Part shown: positions 1 to 8,156 of the stretch, piece by piece
Numbering within the stretch: the stretch's first letter is position 1
How the letters are laid out: the number at the start of each line of letters is the position of its first letter
NCBI GenBank assembly: GCA_910585075.1
Contig: CAJUED010000043.1
Location: forward strand, 5,015 to 33,074
Reading direction: 5' to 3'
DNA: 28,060 nucleotides
Origin: an uncultured Lachnospiraceae bacterium
GTDB taxonomy: Bacteria; Bacillota; Clostridia; Lachnospirales; Lachnospiraceae
The notes under the pieces: model-generated
Told to the model about the DNA's origin: nothing
The model's database searches: none
Seen by the model: the letters and a program-made list of their open reading frames with translations, nothing else
Made by a program: the position numbers and the translations under genes

Positions 1-1021
1 CGTCATTATCCACATAAATGACTTCTTCCTCGTAATCTTCCTCGTAGTACATTTCCTCCTGGCGCATCACTGCAAGCTTGGGTTCCGGTACGGTGATGAC
101 CAGTTCATCCCCCACTCTGATCATGGAGTTTTCATCCTCAAGGGAGTCGTTCATTTCAATCAGCTTGTCCATTGGGATGTTTGTTTTGATTGCGATCTCG
201 GAGAGGGTATCCCCTGATACAATCTCATACACGTCGCTCATTTCCTCATCCTGGGTTACTTCCATAATGGCCGTATTTACATCCGTCAGGTCTTCTTCCC
301 TAAGATATGCCTCAACAACCTCCACGTCATCCCCATATCCCATGGAAATAATCCCCAGATCATAATCCTCAAAATCCTTTTCCTTTGCAGGCTCCACCTC
401 AGCAAAAACTTCACTCAGTTCCGCATGGATACCAGCTTCCAGTTTCACGGTTTCCTGAACCTCACGGGCTGCATCCTCCCTTGATTGAATAAGGGCCGTC
501 AGAACTGACAGTTCCCTGGAAGGGTCCAGCTGCACCTGGGCCTGATACTTTCCTTCGCTGCCATACTTATCAAGAGCTGCCTGCAAGAGCGCCGTCACAT
601 CACCTTGGGTGGAAAGATTTACCATATAGTCGTTGATTTTCACAACGTAGGATCTGTTCAGGGTATCCTTCACATCCTCCCTGAGGATTTGAACCATTGT
701 CCCGGTAATTTTATCCGGTGCGTCCACCTTTCCCCAAAGCACTTCGCTTCCTACTGTTTCCAGTTCGCCTTCCACCAGAATAAGCTCCTGGCTTTCCGCC
801 GCCAGAGTCCGCCTGGCCGCAATCAGGTACTCCTCCGCTTCCTCCTGGCTGGAAACAACGCCTGCTTCCCTGCTGTTCAAAATTACCGTAAACATATTAT
901 TACCCGTTTTCTCAAAGTGTACAAACGAAGGCAGAAAAAATATACTGACAATAATTGCCAGTACCGCAACTTTAATATTTGTAATCTTTATCCTTTTATA
1001 GTGACTTGTAATATATTTCAT
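1..1021 (-). CDS. LysM/G5 secreted cell-wall protein, probably an M23-type peptidase (N-terminal part)
   Basis: The frame is open from an ATG at 1021 to the left window edge, giving 340 residues with no stop, so the gene is cut by the window. Residues about 16-31 form one hydrophobic segment after a basic start (signal anchor or signal peptide). Residues about 265-312 are a LysM domain (YEIVSGDTLSEIA, later MIRVGDELVI), which binds peptidoglycan or chitin. After it comes an acidic stretch ending EEEVIYVDND, which looks like the beginning of a G5 domain. Lachnospiraceae proteins with this order usually end in an M23 endopeptidase domain, but that part would lie outside the window, so the peptidase role is inferred. 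A GGAG motif stands about ten bases upstream of the start, and a good promoter lies at 1076-1104. It is divergent from the polymerase gene. Confidence 0.8.
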   Translation of the reverse strand, partial: MKYITSHYKRIKITNIKVAVLAIIVSIFFLPSFVHFEKTGNNMFTVILNSREAGVVSSQEEAEEYLIAARRTLAAESQELILVEGELETVGSEVLWGKVDAPDKITGTMVQILREDVKDTLNRSYVVKINDYMVNLSTQGDVTALLQAALDKYGSEGKYQAQVQLDPSRELSVLTALIQSREDAAREVQETVKLEAGIHAELSEVFAEVEPAKEKDFEDYDLGIISMGYGDDVEVVEAYLREEDLTDVNTAIMEVTQDEEMSDVYEIVSGDTLSEIAIKTNIPMDKLIEMNDSLEDENSMIRVGDELVITVPEPKLAVMRQEEMYYEEDYEEEVIYVDND

Positions 1022-1075
1022 CCCTGTAAAACTCCATGTTATTTTGTTTTATTTTGCAATTTTTTTGACAGGTTT

Positions 1076-1104
1076 ATTCTAACAGCTATCATTTTAGTTG
1101 TAAA
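1076..1104 (-). promoter_or_regulatory. Promoter of the LysM/G5 gene
   Basis: On the minus strand a -35 box TTTACA (1104-1099) and a -10 box TAGAAT (1081-1076) are separated by exactly 17 bases. The -10 is about 55 bases upstream of the start codon at 1021. Each box is one base off the sigma-A consensus. No operator-like repeat was seen beside it. Confidence 0.55.
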
Positions 1105-1238
1105 GGGTATGTTATTTCTGCAAATTCTGGTAAAATATAGCCGTTACCACGCTTTCGCTCTATAAAAACGCAGCAGATGTTAGGTTTCTCGTTATTCTCC
1201 GAAATGTAACATAAAATTAGACAAGGGGGGCAACCGCT

Positions 1239-2489
1239 ATGGAAAAAGTGATTTTTCATATAGATGTAAATTCAGCCTACTTAAGCTGGAGCTCTTTAAA
1301 GCTCCTTGCCCAGGGCGGTAGTGATTTGCGCAATATTCCCGCCATTATTGGCGGAGATATGGAAAAGCGGCATGGTGTCGTGCTGGCCAAGTCTATTCCT
1401 GCCAAAAAGTATGGCGTTTCCACAGGGGAGCCTATTGTTAACGCTCTGCGCAAATGCCCTTCTCTGGTCATTGAATCTCCTGACCATGCACTTTATCACG
1501 AAAAGAGCCGGGAGCTTATGGGCTTTCTTGCCGATTTCTGCCCTGAGCTTGAACAGCTCAGTGTGGATGAATGTTTTATAGATTTTACCCCTGTCAAGGA
1601 AAGGTATCCCTCGCCTAAATCAGCGGCGACTTCTTTGAAGGACCGGATAAGGGAGCAATTTGGCTTTACGGTAAACATTGGGATTTCAGACAAAAAAGTG
1701 CTGGCTAAAATGGCCTCCGACTTTGAAAAACCCGACAAAGTCCACACCCTGTATTCCTGGCAGATTCAGGAAAAAATGTGGCCCCTTTCCGTTTCTTCAT
1801 TATATATGTGCGGCAAATCCAGCACCCGGGTTCTTGCAAATCTTGGAATAAGAACCATCGGCGACCTTGCCCTGACAAACAAAGAAGTTATCTCCGCCCA
1901 TCTGAAAAGTCATGGCATTCTTTTATGGGAATACGCCAACGGCATTGACGATTCTCAGGTGATATCAACTCCTGCCGAGGCAAAAGGCATCGGCAACTCC
2001 ATCACCCTGCCCGAAGACGTTTCGGACAGAGACAAGGCCTGCCGGTATCTTTTATCCCTCTCAGACAGTGTTGCCGGGCGTCTGCGAAAGGCCGGGCAGT
2101 TTGCGGGCATGATCAGCGTGGAAATCAAATACAATACTTTCCGGTCCGTCTCACACCAAACTGCCCTCTCCTCCTCTACCAATACCTCGCAGATTATTTA
2201 TCGGACTGCCTGCGCGCTTTTTGATGAGCTGTGGGACGGTACGCCAATCCGTTTATTAGGCGTGCGTTCTTCCAAGCTTTCCGATACCCCCCAGCCAACC
2301 CAGCTTTCCCTGTTCGATTTTCAGGATGGCTTCTGCATATCCCCCCGGCCGGTGGCTGAGTCCGCAACAAAAAACAGCCATGTTTCTCCCTCTAAGGAAA
2401 AACTGGCTGCGCTTGACAAAACCCTTGACAGCATCCGCCAAAAATATGGGGATTCGGCCGTGGTACGGGGCAGTTTCCTGAGCCAATAG
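1239..2489 (+). CDS. dinB: Y-family translesion DNA polymerase (DinB/Pol IV type)
   Basis: This 416-residue protein is a low-fidelity polymerase that bypasses damaged template bases. The Y-family catalytic acids are present: D9 in FHIDVNSAYLSW and D110-E111 in LSVDECFIDF. A steric-gate-like aromatic is in NSAYLSW. Residues about 199-211 (LANLGIRTIGDLA) are a helix-hairpin-helix DNA-binding segment, and the little-finger domain follows from about 245. QLSLF at 355-359 matches the consensus sliding-clamp binding pentapeptide; it is followed by about 55 poorly conserved residues. An AAGGGGGG-type ribosome site stands just upstream of the ATG. No convincing LexA/SOS box or consensus promoter was found between 1105 and 1238. 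It converges on the flavin reductase gene with only 25 bases between stops and no clear terminator. Confidence 0.95.
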   Translation: MEKVIFHIDVNSAYLSWSSLKLLAQGGSDLRNIPAIIGGDMEKRHGVVLAKSIPAKKYGVSTGEPIVNALRKCPSLVIESPDHALYHEKSRELMGFLADFCPELEQLSVDECFIDFTPVKERYPSPKSAATSLKDRIREQFGFTVNIGISDKKVLAKMASDFEKPDKVHTLYSWQIQEKMWPLSVSSLYMCGKSSTRVLANLGIRTIGDLALTNKEVISAHLKSHGILLWEYANGIDDSQVISTPAEAKGIGNSITLPEDVSDRDKACRYLLSLSDSVAGRLRKAGQFAGMISVEIKYNTFRSVSHQTALSSSTNTSQIIYRTACALFDELWDGTPIRLLGVRSSKLSDTPQPTQLSLFDFQDGFCISPRPVAESATKNSHVSPSKEKLAALDKTLDSIRQKYGDSAVVRGSFLSQ

Positions 2490-2514
2490 TGCTTCTGCGG
2501 CTCTGCCTGAAGAC

Positions 2515-3078
2515 CTATCGTTTTTTGACACTGTATCCGAATTTCCCAAGCTTCTCACCCAAAGTATAATAGCTTCCGTGAGAATAGGCAATCAAATCCG
2601 TCTTATCCAGCATGAAACGTCCCGTCTTATCCATATAAGCTTCGTCCGCATGGACCGCCTCCACATTTGCCACATACATATCGTGGCTTCCAAGGCGCAG
2701 GGTCTGCTTCACCCGGCATTCAATATTGACAGGACTTTCTTTCAGGAGAGGCGCTCCCACCTTTTCTCCGGGCAGAAGGGTCAAATGCATGTCTTTTATT
2801 TTATCCGTATCCCTTCCGCTCTTAACCCCGCAGTAATCCGTGGCAAAGGCCAGCCTGCGGGTGGTTAAATTGATGACAAATTCTCCGGTATCTTCTATGA
2901 ACTGATGCGAATAACGTTCCGGGCGCACGGATATGGACACCATGGGCGGGTCACTGCACACCGTGCCCGTCCAGGCAACCGTAAAGATATTTGCTTTCCC
3001 CTCCCGGTCTGCAACCGTAACCAGCGCAGCCGGCAGAGGATATAACATATTTCCCGGTTTCCAGCTCTGCTTTCCCAT
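2515..3078 (-). CDS. Flavin reductase-like FMN-binding protein
   Basis: This 187-residue protein belongs to the flavin reductase-like (FMN-binding split barrel) family, which binds FMN and uses NAD(P)H or acts as a flavoprotein electron carrier in the cytoplasm. The N-terminal part shows the family pattern: KPGNMLYPLPAALVTV, then IFTVAWTGTVCSDPPMVSIS, then the EFVINL strand (about 70-75). ATG at 3078 is preferred over the longer frame beginning at 3111 because a GGAGG site lies five bases before it, whereas the upstream ATG has none. The natural partner and substrate cannot be told from sequence. The downstream convergent neighbour is dinB, and the upstream gene on the same strand ends only 45 bases away, so the two may be co-transcribed, though nothing links them functionally. 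Confidence 0.88.
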   Translation of the reverse strand: MGKQSWKPGNMLYPLPAALVTVADREGKANIFTVAWTGTVCSDPPMVSISVRPERYSHQFIEDTGEFVINLTTRRLAFATDYCGVKSGRDTDKIKDMHLTLLPGEKVGAPLLKESPVNIECRVKQTLRLGSHDMYVANVEAVHADEAYMDKTGRFMLDKTDLIAYSHGSYYTLGEKLGKFGYSVKKR

Positions 3079-3122
3079 AGATACCTCCATAAAAATCCCC
3101 ATTCCGGCCAACGGCCCGCAAA

Positions 3123-3818
3123 TTAAAATAATCCCAGAATAGAAGCAATCGTAACTGCCAGATTGGCAATTGTGACCGCCATTGTGATAATCATAAAGGG
3201 CATCATCACCTTGCTGTTTTCCGTTGCTTTTACCTGTTCTTCCCGAAGTTCCTCCGTCTGCTTTTTCAGCTCCTCAATCATGGCAGCCTGCACATTCCGA
3301 TAAACCTTCACATTATCCGTGTGCATGTAGTCTTCCATACCGGTAAATCTTCCCTCAATCTTTTCCTGGAGGCCGTTCACACTCTCACTTATCTTTTCCT
3401 GAAGGCCGTTCATGCTTTCATTGATGCCAGCGCTTGCCTTCTCTAGAGCCTCGGAATTTTCTTTGATTTCGGAAATTTTCGCCATGCTTTCATTTAAAAG
3501 CTGATTAATACCTGCTATGGAAATGTCAGAAGTTTCCTTAATTTTTGACACGGATACCGCTTCCACCTCGCCGGCCGCATGGTCTAAGGTATCATTTGCT
3601 TTCTTTGCCAGCTCATGCACTCCCTGTGCGCTTTCAATATTTTTCAGATTCAGCTTCCGCATCTCCTGAAGACATGCGTCATATTTTTCCATCTGCTCTT
3701 TGAACAGCGTCAACTGCTTTTCCAAATTTTCAAGAGCCGCTGCGTCAGCTGCGGCGTTGGCCTTAATAATCTCCTGAGGATTCAATTTTTGTGAAACCGT
3801 ATCCATAAAATTGTCCAT
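3123..3818 (-). CDS. Coiled-coil protein with C-terminal membrane anchor, function unknown
   Basis: I do not recognise a named family. The 231-residue protein is almost entirely helical: long heptad-like stretches rich in Glu, Lys, Leu and Ala run from about residue 20 to 200. Within this the phrase NGLQEKI occurs twice in succession (MNGLQEKISES then VNGLQEKIEG), a short internal duplication. The last about 28 residues (MMPFMIITMAVTIANLAVTIASILGLF) form one strongly hydrophobic helix, so it is probably a tail-anchored membrane protein with its coiled coil in the cytoplasm; there is no signal peptide. A chemoreceptor-like look comes only from the coiled coil, and no signalling hairpin tip is visible. 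The start has a GGAGG site seven bases upstream. It could be a scaffold or septation factor; that is speculation. Confidence 0.8.
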   Translation of the reverse strand: MDNFMDTVSQKLNPQEIIKANAAADAAALENLEKQLTLFKEQMEKYDACLQEMRKLNLKNIESAQGVHELAKKANDTLDHAAGEVEAVSVSKIKETSDISIAGINQLLNESMAKISEIKENSEALEKASAGINESMNGLQEKISESVNGLQEKIEGRFTGMEDYMHTDNVKVYRNVQAAMIEELKKQTEELREEQVKATENSKVMMPFMIITMAVTIANLAVTIASILGLF

Positions 3819-4203
3819 TACTTTTCCTCCGACGGTACATTTGATGCTATTGTAGTGTTTAAAATTTGCCAGACATCATTACTTTACATTGTACTTCCCT
3901 TTTGTATCTTATCATGTTTATTTCATTTTTACAATAAAGTCAATTCTTTATTTTGCTCCATTTTGCAAAAAAGTATTTTTATAAGGTTTTTTGTATAATT
4001 TGTACATTTTATTTTTACTTTTGTTTTTGCTCTTGTAAAAATTAACGATAATTTCATTTCTCGTTCATACTTTGTTCATATATCCATTGTATACTATAAA
4101 CATATTCAACAAAGAACTTATTTCTACCTCAAAACACAAATAGATAAATTTTTTCATAATAGCCCAGGCACAGAAATGTGTCTGGGCACTCCTCATTTTA
4201 TAG
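3819..4203. other. AT-rich intergenic gap, no gene seen
   Basis: About 385 bases with many A and T runs and stops in all frames. Apart from the weak minus-strand promoter candidate I see no coding signal, no tRNA-like fold and no repeat until the tandem units at 4204. Confidence 0.6.
3915..3943 (-). promoter_or_regulatory. Weak candidate promoter for the coiled-coil gene
   Basis: On the minus strand TTGACT (3943-3938) is followed after 17 bases by TAAACA (3920-3915). The -35 is good and the -10 poor. It lies about 100 bases upstream of the start at 3818, inside a very AT-rich gap. Confidence 0.3.
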
Positions 4204-4288
4204 CTTATCAAATCAAACACCGCTGCGCTTCGCAAGTCGGCTTATCGAATCAAACACCGCCTTGCTTCGCAAGTCGGCTTATTGAATA
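4204..4288. repeat. Tandem 37-bp repeat with hairpin cores
   Basis: Two 37-base units (4204-4240 and 4241-4277) start CTTATC and end GCTTCGCAAGTCGG, followed by the first bases of a third (CTTATTGAATA). They differ at only a few positions. Each unit has a small self-complementary core around GCTTCGCAAG: CTTGC-TTC-GCAAG in the second, TGCG-CTT-CGCA in the first. The array ends right against the terminator at 4290. It does not encode a plausible protein and sits downstream of the alarmone synthetase stop. Confidence 0.75.
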
Positions 4289-4289
4289 C

Positions 4290-4321
4290 AAAAACAGCCC
4301 GAAAATCGTCGGGCTGTTTTT
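4290..4321. terminator. Bidirectional intrinsic terminator
   Basis: A 13-bp perfect stem (4290-4302 with 4309-4321) containing ACAGCCCGA, with a six-base loop, flanked by A runs on one side and T runs on the other. On the minus strand it overlaps the stop codon of the alarmone synthetase gene, so it can end that transcript; it also works on the plus strand. Confidence 0.85.
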
Positions 4322-4964
4322 AGTCATTCTTTTGTTGGCTGATGTTTCGCACTTCTTCATTTAGCCGCAGCATCTTTGCATCCAGTTCAGCCACCATCTG
4401 CGCGCAGGATATCAATTCATTTTTGATATGCTCAGGAGCATTCCCCTCAAATTTGTAGTGAATTTTGTGCTCTAAGCTTGCCCAGAAATCCATGGCAACC
4501 GTGCGGATCTGGATTTCCACCTTCGCGTCTATGATTCTGTCCGATAAGTAAACCGGCACCGTCACCAGCATATGATAGCTCTTATATCCGCTGGGCTTGG
4601 GATTGGTAATGTAATCCTTGACGGCGATCACCTTAATGTCGCTTTGATTTGCAATCATATCGGCAATCCTGTAAATGTCCGATGTAAAAGAACAGATAAC
4701 GCGGATACCCGCAATATCATTTACATACAGAACCATATTTTGAATCGTAGATTCATAGCCGTGCCTGCGCAATTTTTTAACAATGCTTTCAGAAGTTTTG
4801 ATTCTCGACTTGATATGCTCAATGGGATTATATCTGTGTACGTGTTGAAACTCGTCATTCAGTATCTCCAGCTTGGTTGAAATCTGCTTAAGCGCAGAAT
4901 TATAAACCAGGGTAACCTCCATCCAGCTTTCAATGTCGCTGTCGCGTTCTACCTTTAATTCCAT
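4320..4964 (-). CDS. Small alarmone synthetase, GTP pyrophosphokinase (RelQ-like)
   Basis: The 214-residue protein consists of a single RelA/SpoT nucleotidyltransferase domain. It would transfer pyrophosphate from ATP to GDP/GTP to make (p)ppGpp in the cytoplasm. Motifs seen: the basic KSRIKTSESIVKKLRR (52-67), DIAGIRVICSF (83-93), KDYI then KPSGYKSYH (116-131), VEIQIRT (149-155) with the catalytic-type Glu, and MDFWASLEHKIHYK (158-171). There is no HD hydrolase domain and no TGS/ACT regulatory part, and the length matches stand-alone synthetases of Firmicutes (about 210-230). Whether it is the RelQ or RelP subgroup was not resolved, so no symbol is given. An AGGATGG site precedes the ATG. 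Its stop lies inside the intrinsic terminator, so it is probably a single-gene unit. Confidence 0.9.
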   Translation of the reverse strand: MELKVERDSDIESWMEVTLVYNSALKQISTKLEILNDEFQHVHRYNPIEHIKSRIKTSESIVKKLRRHGYESTIQNMVLYVNDIAGIRVICSFTSDIYRIADMIANQSDIKVIAVKDYITNPKPSGYKSYHMLVTVPVYLSDRIIDAKVEIQIRTVAMDFWASLEHKIHYKFEGNAPEHIKNELISCAQMVAELDAKMLRLNEEVRNISQQKND

Positions 4965-5028
4965 TCGCTTACCATCCTGTTATGTATTTCTTTTTCAATT
5001 AGAGGAGATTGTATCCAATTGATTATTT

Positions 5029-5055
5029 ATTATATTCTACCATACTTTTATGCAA
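5029..5055 (-). promoter_or_regulatory. Candidate promoter of the alarmone synthetase
   Basis: On the minus strand a perfect -10 TATAAT occupies 5034-5029, about 65 bases before the start at 4964. The best upstream box is TTGCAT (5055-5050), but the spacer is only 15 bases, so the -35 assignment is uncertain. Confidence 0.4.
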
Positions 5056-5117
5056 TAATGTACATATTTGACAAAAATTTTATTAATTTTTAATGATTAT
5101 TGTTTATTTTCATAAGA

Positions 5118-5146
5118 TTGAGAAGTTTATACGCCTTTGCTATAAT
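5118..5146 (+). promoter_or_regulatory. Strong promoter for the 88-residue protein gene
   Basis: TTGAGA (5118-5123), a 17-base spacer and TATAAT (5141-5146), with TGC directly before the -10 giving an extended -10. It lies 37 bases upstream of the chosen ATG at 5183 and is divergent from the synthetase promoter. Confidence 0.75.
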
Positions 5147-5182
5147 AAAGCGATAGAATAATCAGGCTAAAGGAGAATGAGC

Positions 5183-5449
5183 ATGTTTCGTTTATGGGCA
5201 AAAGTTTTCAAAGACAACCGTATGCTGAAAGATACCGTCATCTGCGACGACAGTGCGGATACACGGACGCACAAGGTATTCCGTGCCATTGACGAGATAT
5301 GTTATCAGTTTGATTTGGGCAAGCCCATCTGGTTAGACGCCACCATTGCAGAATTTAAAAAGCACGATAAAGCCCGGTTCCGTCAGGACAATTTTATTGA
5401 GGCCATAGACTTTGACTACCTGGAAATTCATGTGATTGAGGAAGATTAA
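5183..5449 (+). CDS. Small conserved-looking protein, function unknown
   Basis: An 88-residue soluble, acidic protein with no membrane segment or signal peptide. It starts MFRLWAKVFKDNRMLKDTVI and ends in an acidic VIEED tail. The start at 5183 is chosen over the ATG six bases earlier because the AAGGAG site then has a normal seven-base spacing; for the first ATG the spacing would be one base. A strong promoter directly upstream supports expression as a single gene. The composition (many Asp, Lys, Phe, Ile) looks like a real cytoplasmic protein, and I have a general impression of similar short proteins in Lachnospiraceae, but no function or family name can be supported. Confidence 0.75.
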   Translation: MFRLWAKVFKDNRMLKDTVICDDSADTRTHKVFRAIDEICYQFDLGKPIWLDATIAEFKKHDKARFRQDNFIEAIDFDYLEIHVIEED

Positions 5450-5454
5450 AAAAT

Positions 5455-5570
5455 ACCTGCCTCCTGCAAAAGACGTCCTGCTGCCGCAATATCTCATCGG
5501 ATATCTCCTGCGGCATGCGAACGTTCATCAGGGCACGGAGGGCCATACGTTTGCCCTCATACCCGTTTCC
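5455..5570 (-). pseudogene. Remnant of a macro-domain protein-ADP-ribose hydrolase (N-terminal piece)
   Basis: In the gap after the permease stop, a minus-strand frame reads NGYEGKRMALRALMN followed by VRMPQEISDEILRQQD. The pattern LRALMNVR-x-P-x-x-IS-x-E-x-L-x-x-QD is typical of the N-terminal region of zinc-dependent macro-domain protein-ADP-ribose hydrolases (SirTM-linked type). Likeness ends a few residues after QQD, where the frame runs on antisense into the neighbouring plus-strand gene and soon stops. No macro domain and no good ribosome site are present, so this is about 40 codons of a lost gene. The family assignment rests on remembered consensus, not on a search. Confidence 0.5.
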
Positions 5571-5612
5571 CACTTCCGGATTTTCTATCCCACAGAATCT
5601 TTCTTAAATCCC

Positions 5613-8156
5613 TTACTCAACCGTAATTCTCTCAACCAGAGGCACCTTTCCAATATTCCTGAAACACAAATAAGGAATCAGCAGCGCAAGTGCAAGCAGA
5701 ATCGGCGTACAGACCCCAAGCGGCAGCAATGTAAATCGAAAGGTGGTAAAGCCTCCCTCCACCATCGCCCTGATGCCGATCCCCACTGCAAAAGCGCTCA
5801 GGCCATAACTGATTAGCAGCGTGCTCCACGCATAGTCCAGTCCTTCGTACACCAAAAGCCTGCACAATTGTTTCTTTGTCATCCCCACGCTCTGCATTAT
5901 GGCAAACTCTTTCCGCCTGGAAACAATGGATGTCACCATGGAGTTCACAAAGTTCAACACGCCCACCAGCGCGATTACAATGCTGACCACATTCCCCATC
6001 ACTGCGGAAGCGCGGACTTCTCTCTCGTACTGGACAGCCATGGACGCCCGGGACGTTACAGGCAGCTTGACGCCTGTCATATCGCCGTAGGCATCCAGCA
6101 TGTCCTGTGCCGCGCCTGCCTGTGCATCTTCCACATCAAAAAACAGCTTTCTCGGCGTGTTTTCGGACCAGTTTTCCCTAAAAGACTCCCCAGGCAGAAT
6201 GAAATCAAGATAAAATCTGTCGTTTGCGCCTTCTTCACAGGCGCCCTTGGTGACAGGGTCTATATCGTCCACCACAGCCATTACCCTATAAGATTTCCCT
6301 TCTATTATCACCGAATCTCCCACAGACACCGTGGGCAGTATTCCTCTCTCACTTTCCTCCACATGGGGTGCAATAGCAAGGACATATCCGCCGGTCATAA
6401 ATGCTTCGATATCAACACTGCCTTCCTGCAAATGTTCCTGACGGGTATAGACATCCAATGGAATGCCGTCCATGCCATAAACGATGCTCCCCGCTTTTTT
6501 CCGCTCAATAGCCTTTAACAGAGACTCCGCTCCTGCAGGGTCATAGGAGCCCCATTCGGCCAGCCTCTCATCCGTATAGAAATTTTTTAAATTTGCAATC
6601 GTCTGTTCCTCCAGTATGATTTCCGTATCATGGCTGTACAGACACCCCATACCTTCAAGTCCTTCCATGGAACCGACCTTTTCCATCAGCGCACCGCCCA
6701 GGGTATTATCATGGGGGTCATACCCTCTGACATATTCCCCGCTGGTAGCCGCATCAATCTGATAGTCTGCAATCGTCAGATCGCTCAGATACTTTTCCAT
6801 ATCAAAGGCGGCATTTTTTGCGTAAAAGGCGCTCATCAATGTGAGTCCCATTGTCAGGGAACATACCACCGTCACCGTGCGCTTTTTATTCCTGCCCAGA
6901 TTGTACCATGCCAATGCGAACAGTCCTGCGCTGCCGCTTCTTTTTTTAGGAGAACATTTCACGTTCTGCACATCATTGTAACGGAGCGCTTCCATTGGAG
7001 ACACCTTTCCCGCCATTTTTGCGGGACGCATGCAGGAAAACAGGACGGTAACTATCGCAAACAGGGCGGAGCCGATAAATATAACAGGGCTTACGGATAC
7101 CGAAGCCGAGGGCATATTGACCAGCACAGGTACCAGACGCGCTCCAAGCAGATAACCCGGAATCATACCTGCCAAAATGCCAATAAGACAGAGGCGCCCT
7201 GCCTGTCCGTATATTAATTTTTTCAGCTGTCTTGCCGTCATGCCCAGGGTTTTTAATTTGCCGTAAAACTGAATATCCATGGTGACGGAAATCTGAAAAA
7301 TATTGTAAATGATCAGATAGCCCGCCGCAAATACCAGAAGCATGCCCAGATACATGGGAAGGCTCTCCTGCGTACCCATACGGTTCATATCCGGGTCGTA
7401 AGCCAGATTGATGCCGTATTCCAACCCGGTCAGCCCGGTATCTGCCAGTATCCGCTCCATGTCCCGCTCAATCTGCCTATCACCGTACAAAGAGACCTGG
7501 GCCATATGAATGCCTGCGATAGCCGAAGGTGACGTGCCTGCTCCAAGCTCTGTCAGCACTGTTTCCGCAAAATCCCTGCTTACCCAGGCAAGGCTTGCAT
7601 AGCCGGATTCATTACCTTCCCAGAAACCGCACAGGGTAAATTCTGAAACCCTGTTTTCTTCCTCCCCGAAATCCGCAATCCACTCCAGCGTAACACGGGC
7701 GCCCAGTTCATGGGGAATACCCAGCCTGTCAAGAACAATATGGTCCAGCGCTATCTCATCCCTTGTCTGGGGCATCCTTCCCGTATCAGGCAGCGCAAAA
7801 GAATGCTCCGCATAGTTTTCATCCCCATACCTTATCTCCACCTGACGCCCGGAAAGTGCATCTCCCTGTCCCATTCCTATCACAAGGCTTTCGCCTGTTT
7901 CTTTCACATCAGGATGCTCCTTAATCTTCCGAATCTGTTCATCCGTAATACTTTTAAAGGAAACCTGCGTATTATAACCGGCCTGCCTGAAGGCCATCTC
8001 CACAATATTTTTACTCATGCTCCGGCTCAGCACGAAAAGCGTCGTAAACATCAGTGTTGTAAGCGCGATTGCCGTTATCGCCACTATATTGCGCCCTTTA
8101 TTTTGGACAAAAAGTCTCTTATTTAAGAGGGCGGTTGGCTTTGCTGTCTCTTTCAT
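5613..8156 (-). CDS. ABC transporter permease, double MacB/FtsX type (copy 1)
   Basis: An 847-residue inner-membrane protein with two homologous halves. Each half has one N-terminal transmembrane helix (about 24-44 and 425-445), an extracellular domain (about 45-265 and 446-715) and three further helices, i.e. about eight in total. Coupling segments are visible: FYGKLKTLGMTARQLKKLI in the first half and RRKEFAIMQSVGMTKKQLCR in the second, the FtsX hallmark. ATG at 8156 is preferred over an upstream frame (to 8246) because GGAG lies six bases before it and the upstream extension runs through a palindromic spacer. It would work with the ATPase encoded just upstream (8285-8950), probably in mechanotransmission-type export of or resistance to membrane-active peptides. 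It is paralogous to the permease at 9039-11660. No good terminator follows. Confidence 0.9.
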   Translation of the reverse strand: MKETAKPTALLNKRLFVQNKGRNIVAITAIALTTLMFTTLFVLSRSMSKNIVEMAFRQAGYNTQVSFKSITDEQIRKIKEHPDVKETGESLVIGMGQGDALSGRQVEIRYGDENYAEHSFALPDTGRMPQTRDEIALDHIVLDRLGIPHELGARVTLEWIADFGEEENRVSEFTLCGFWEGNESGYASLAWVSRDFAETVLTELGAGTSPSAIAGIHMAQVSLYGDRQIERDMERILADTGLTGLEYGINLAYDPDMNRMGTQESLPMYLGMLLVFAAGYLIIYNIFQISVTMDIQFYGKLKTLGMTARQLKKLIYGQAGRLCLIGILAGMIPGYLLGARLVPVLVNMPSASVSVSPVIFIGSALFAIVTVLFSCMRPAKMAGKVSPMEALRYNDVQNVKCSPKKRSGSAGLFALAWYNLGRNKKRTVTVVCSLTMGLTLMSAFYAKNAAFDMEKYLSDLTIADYQIDAATSGEYVRGYDPHDNTLGGALMEKVGSMEGLEGMGCLYSHDTEIILEEQTIANLKNFYTDERLAEWGSYDPAGAESLLKAIERKKAGSIVYGMDGIPLDVYTRQEHLQEGSVDIEAFMTGGYVLAIAPHVEESERGILPTVSVGDSVIIEGKSYRVMAVVDDIDPVTKGACEEGANDRFYLDFILPGESFRENWSENTPRKLFFDVEDAQAGAAQDMLDAYGDMTGVKLPVTSRASMAVQYEREVRASAVMGNVVSIVIALVGVLNFVNSMVTSIVSRRKEFAIMQSVGMTKKQLCRLLVYEGLDYAWSTLLISYGLSAFAVGIGIRAMVEGGFTTFRFTLLPLGVCTPILLALALLIPYLCFRNIGKVPLVERITVE

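Noticed and set aside
78..365. Plus-strand frame of 95 codons
   Set aside because: It is the antisense shadow of the LysM/G5 gene, has no ribosome site and a Ser/Ile-rich composition typical of an antisense frame.
605..1165. Plus-strand frame of 186 codons
   Set aside because: Antisense to the N-terminal part of the LysM/G5 gene and running through its promoter; composition rich in His, Cys and Phe and no start signal.
1105..1238. SOS box before dinB
   Set aside because: No sequence close to the Firmicute LexA consensus was found, so damage induction is not claimed.
4204..4288. CRISPR array
   Set aside because: The units are directly adjacent without variable spacers and only a little over two copies exist.
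5868..6518. Plus-strand frame of 216 codons inside permease copy 1
   Set aside because: His/Cys-rich antisense frame of a well-supported membrane protein gene.
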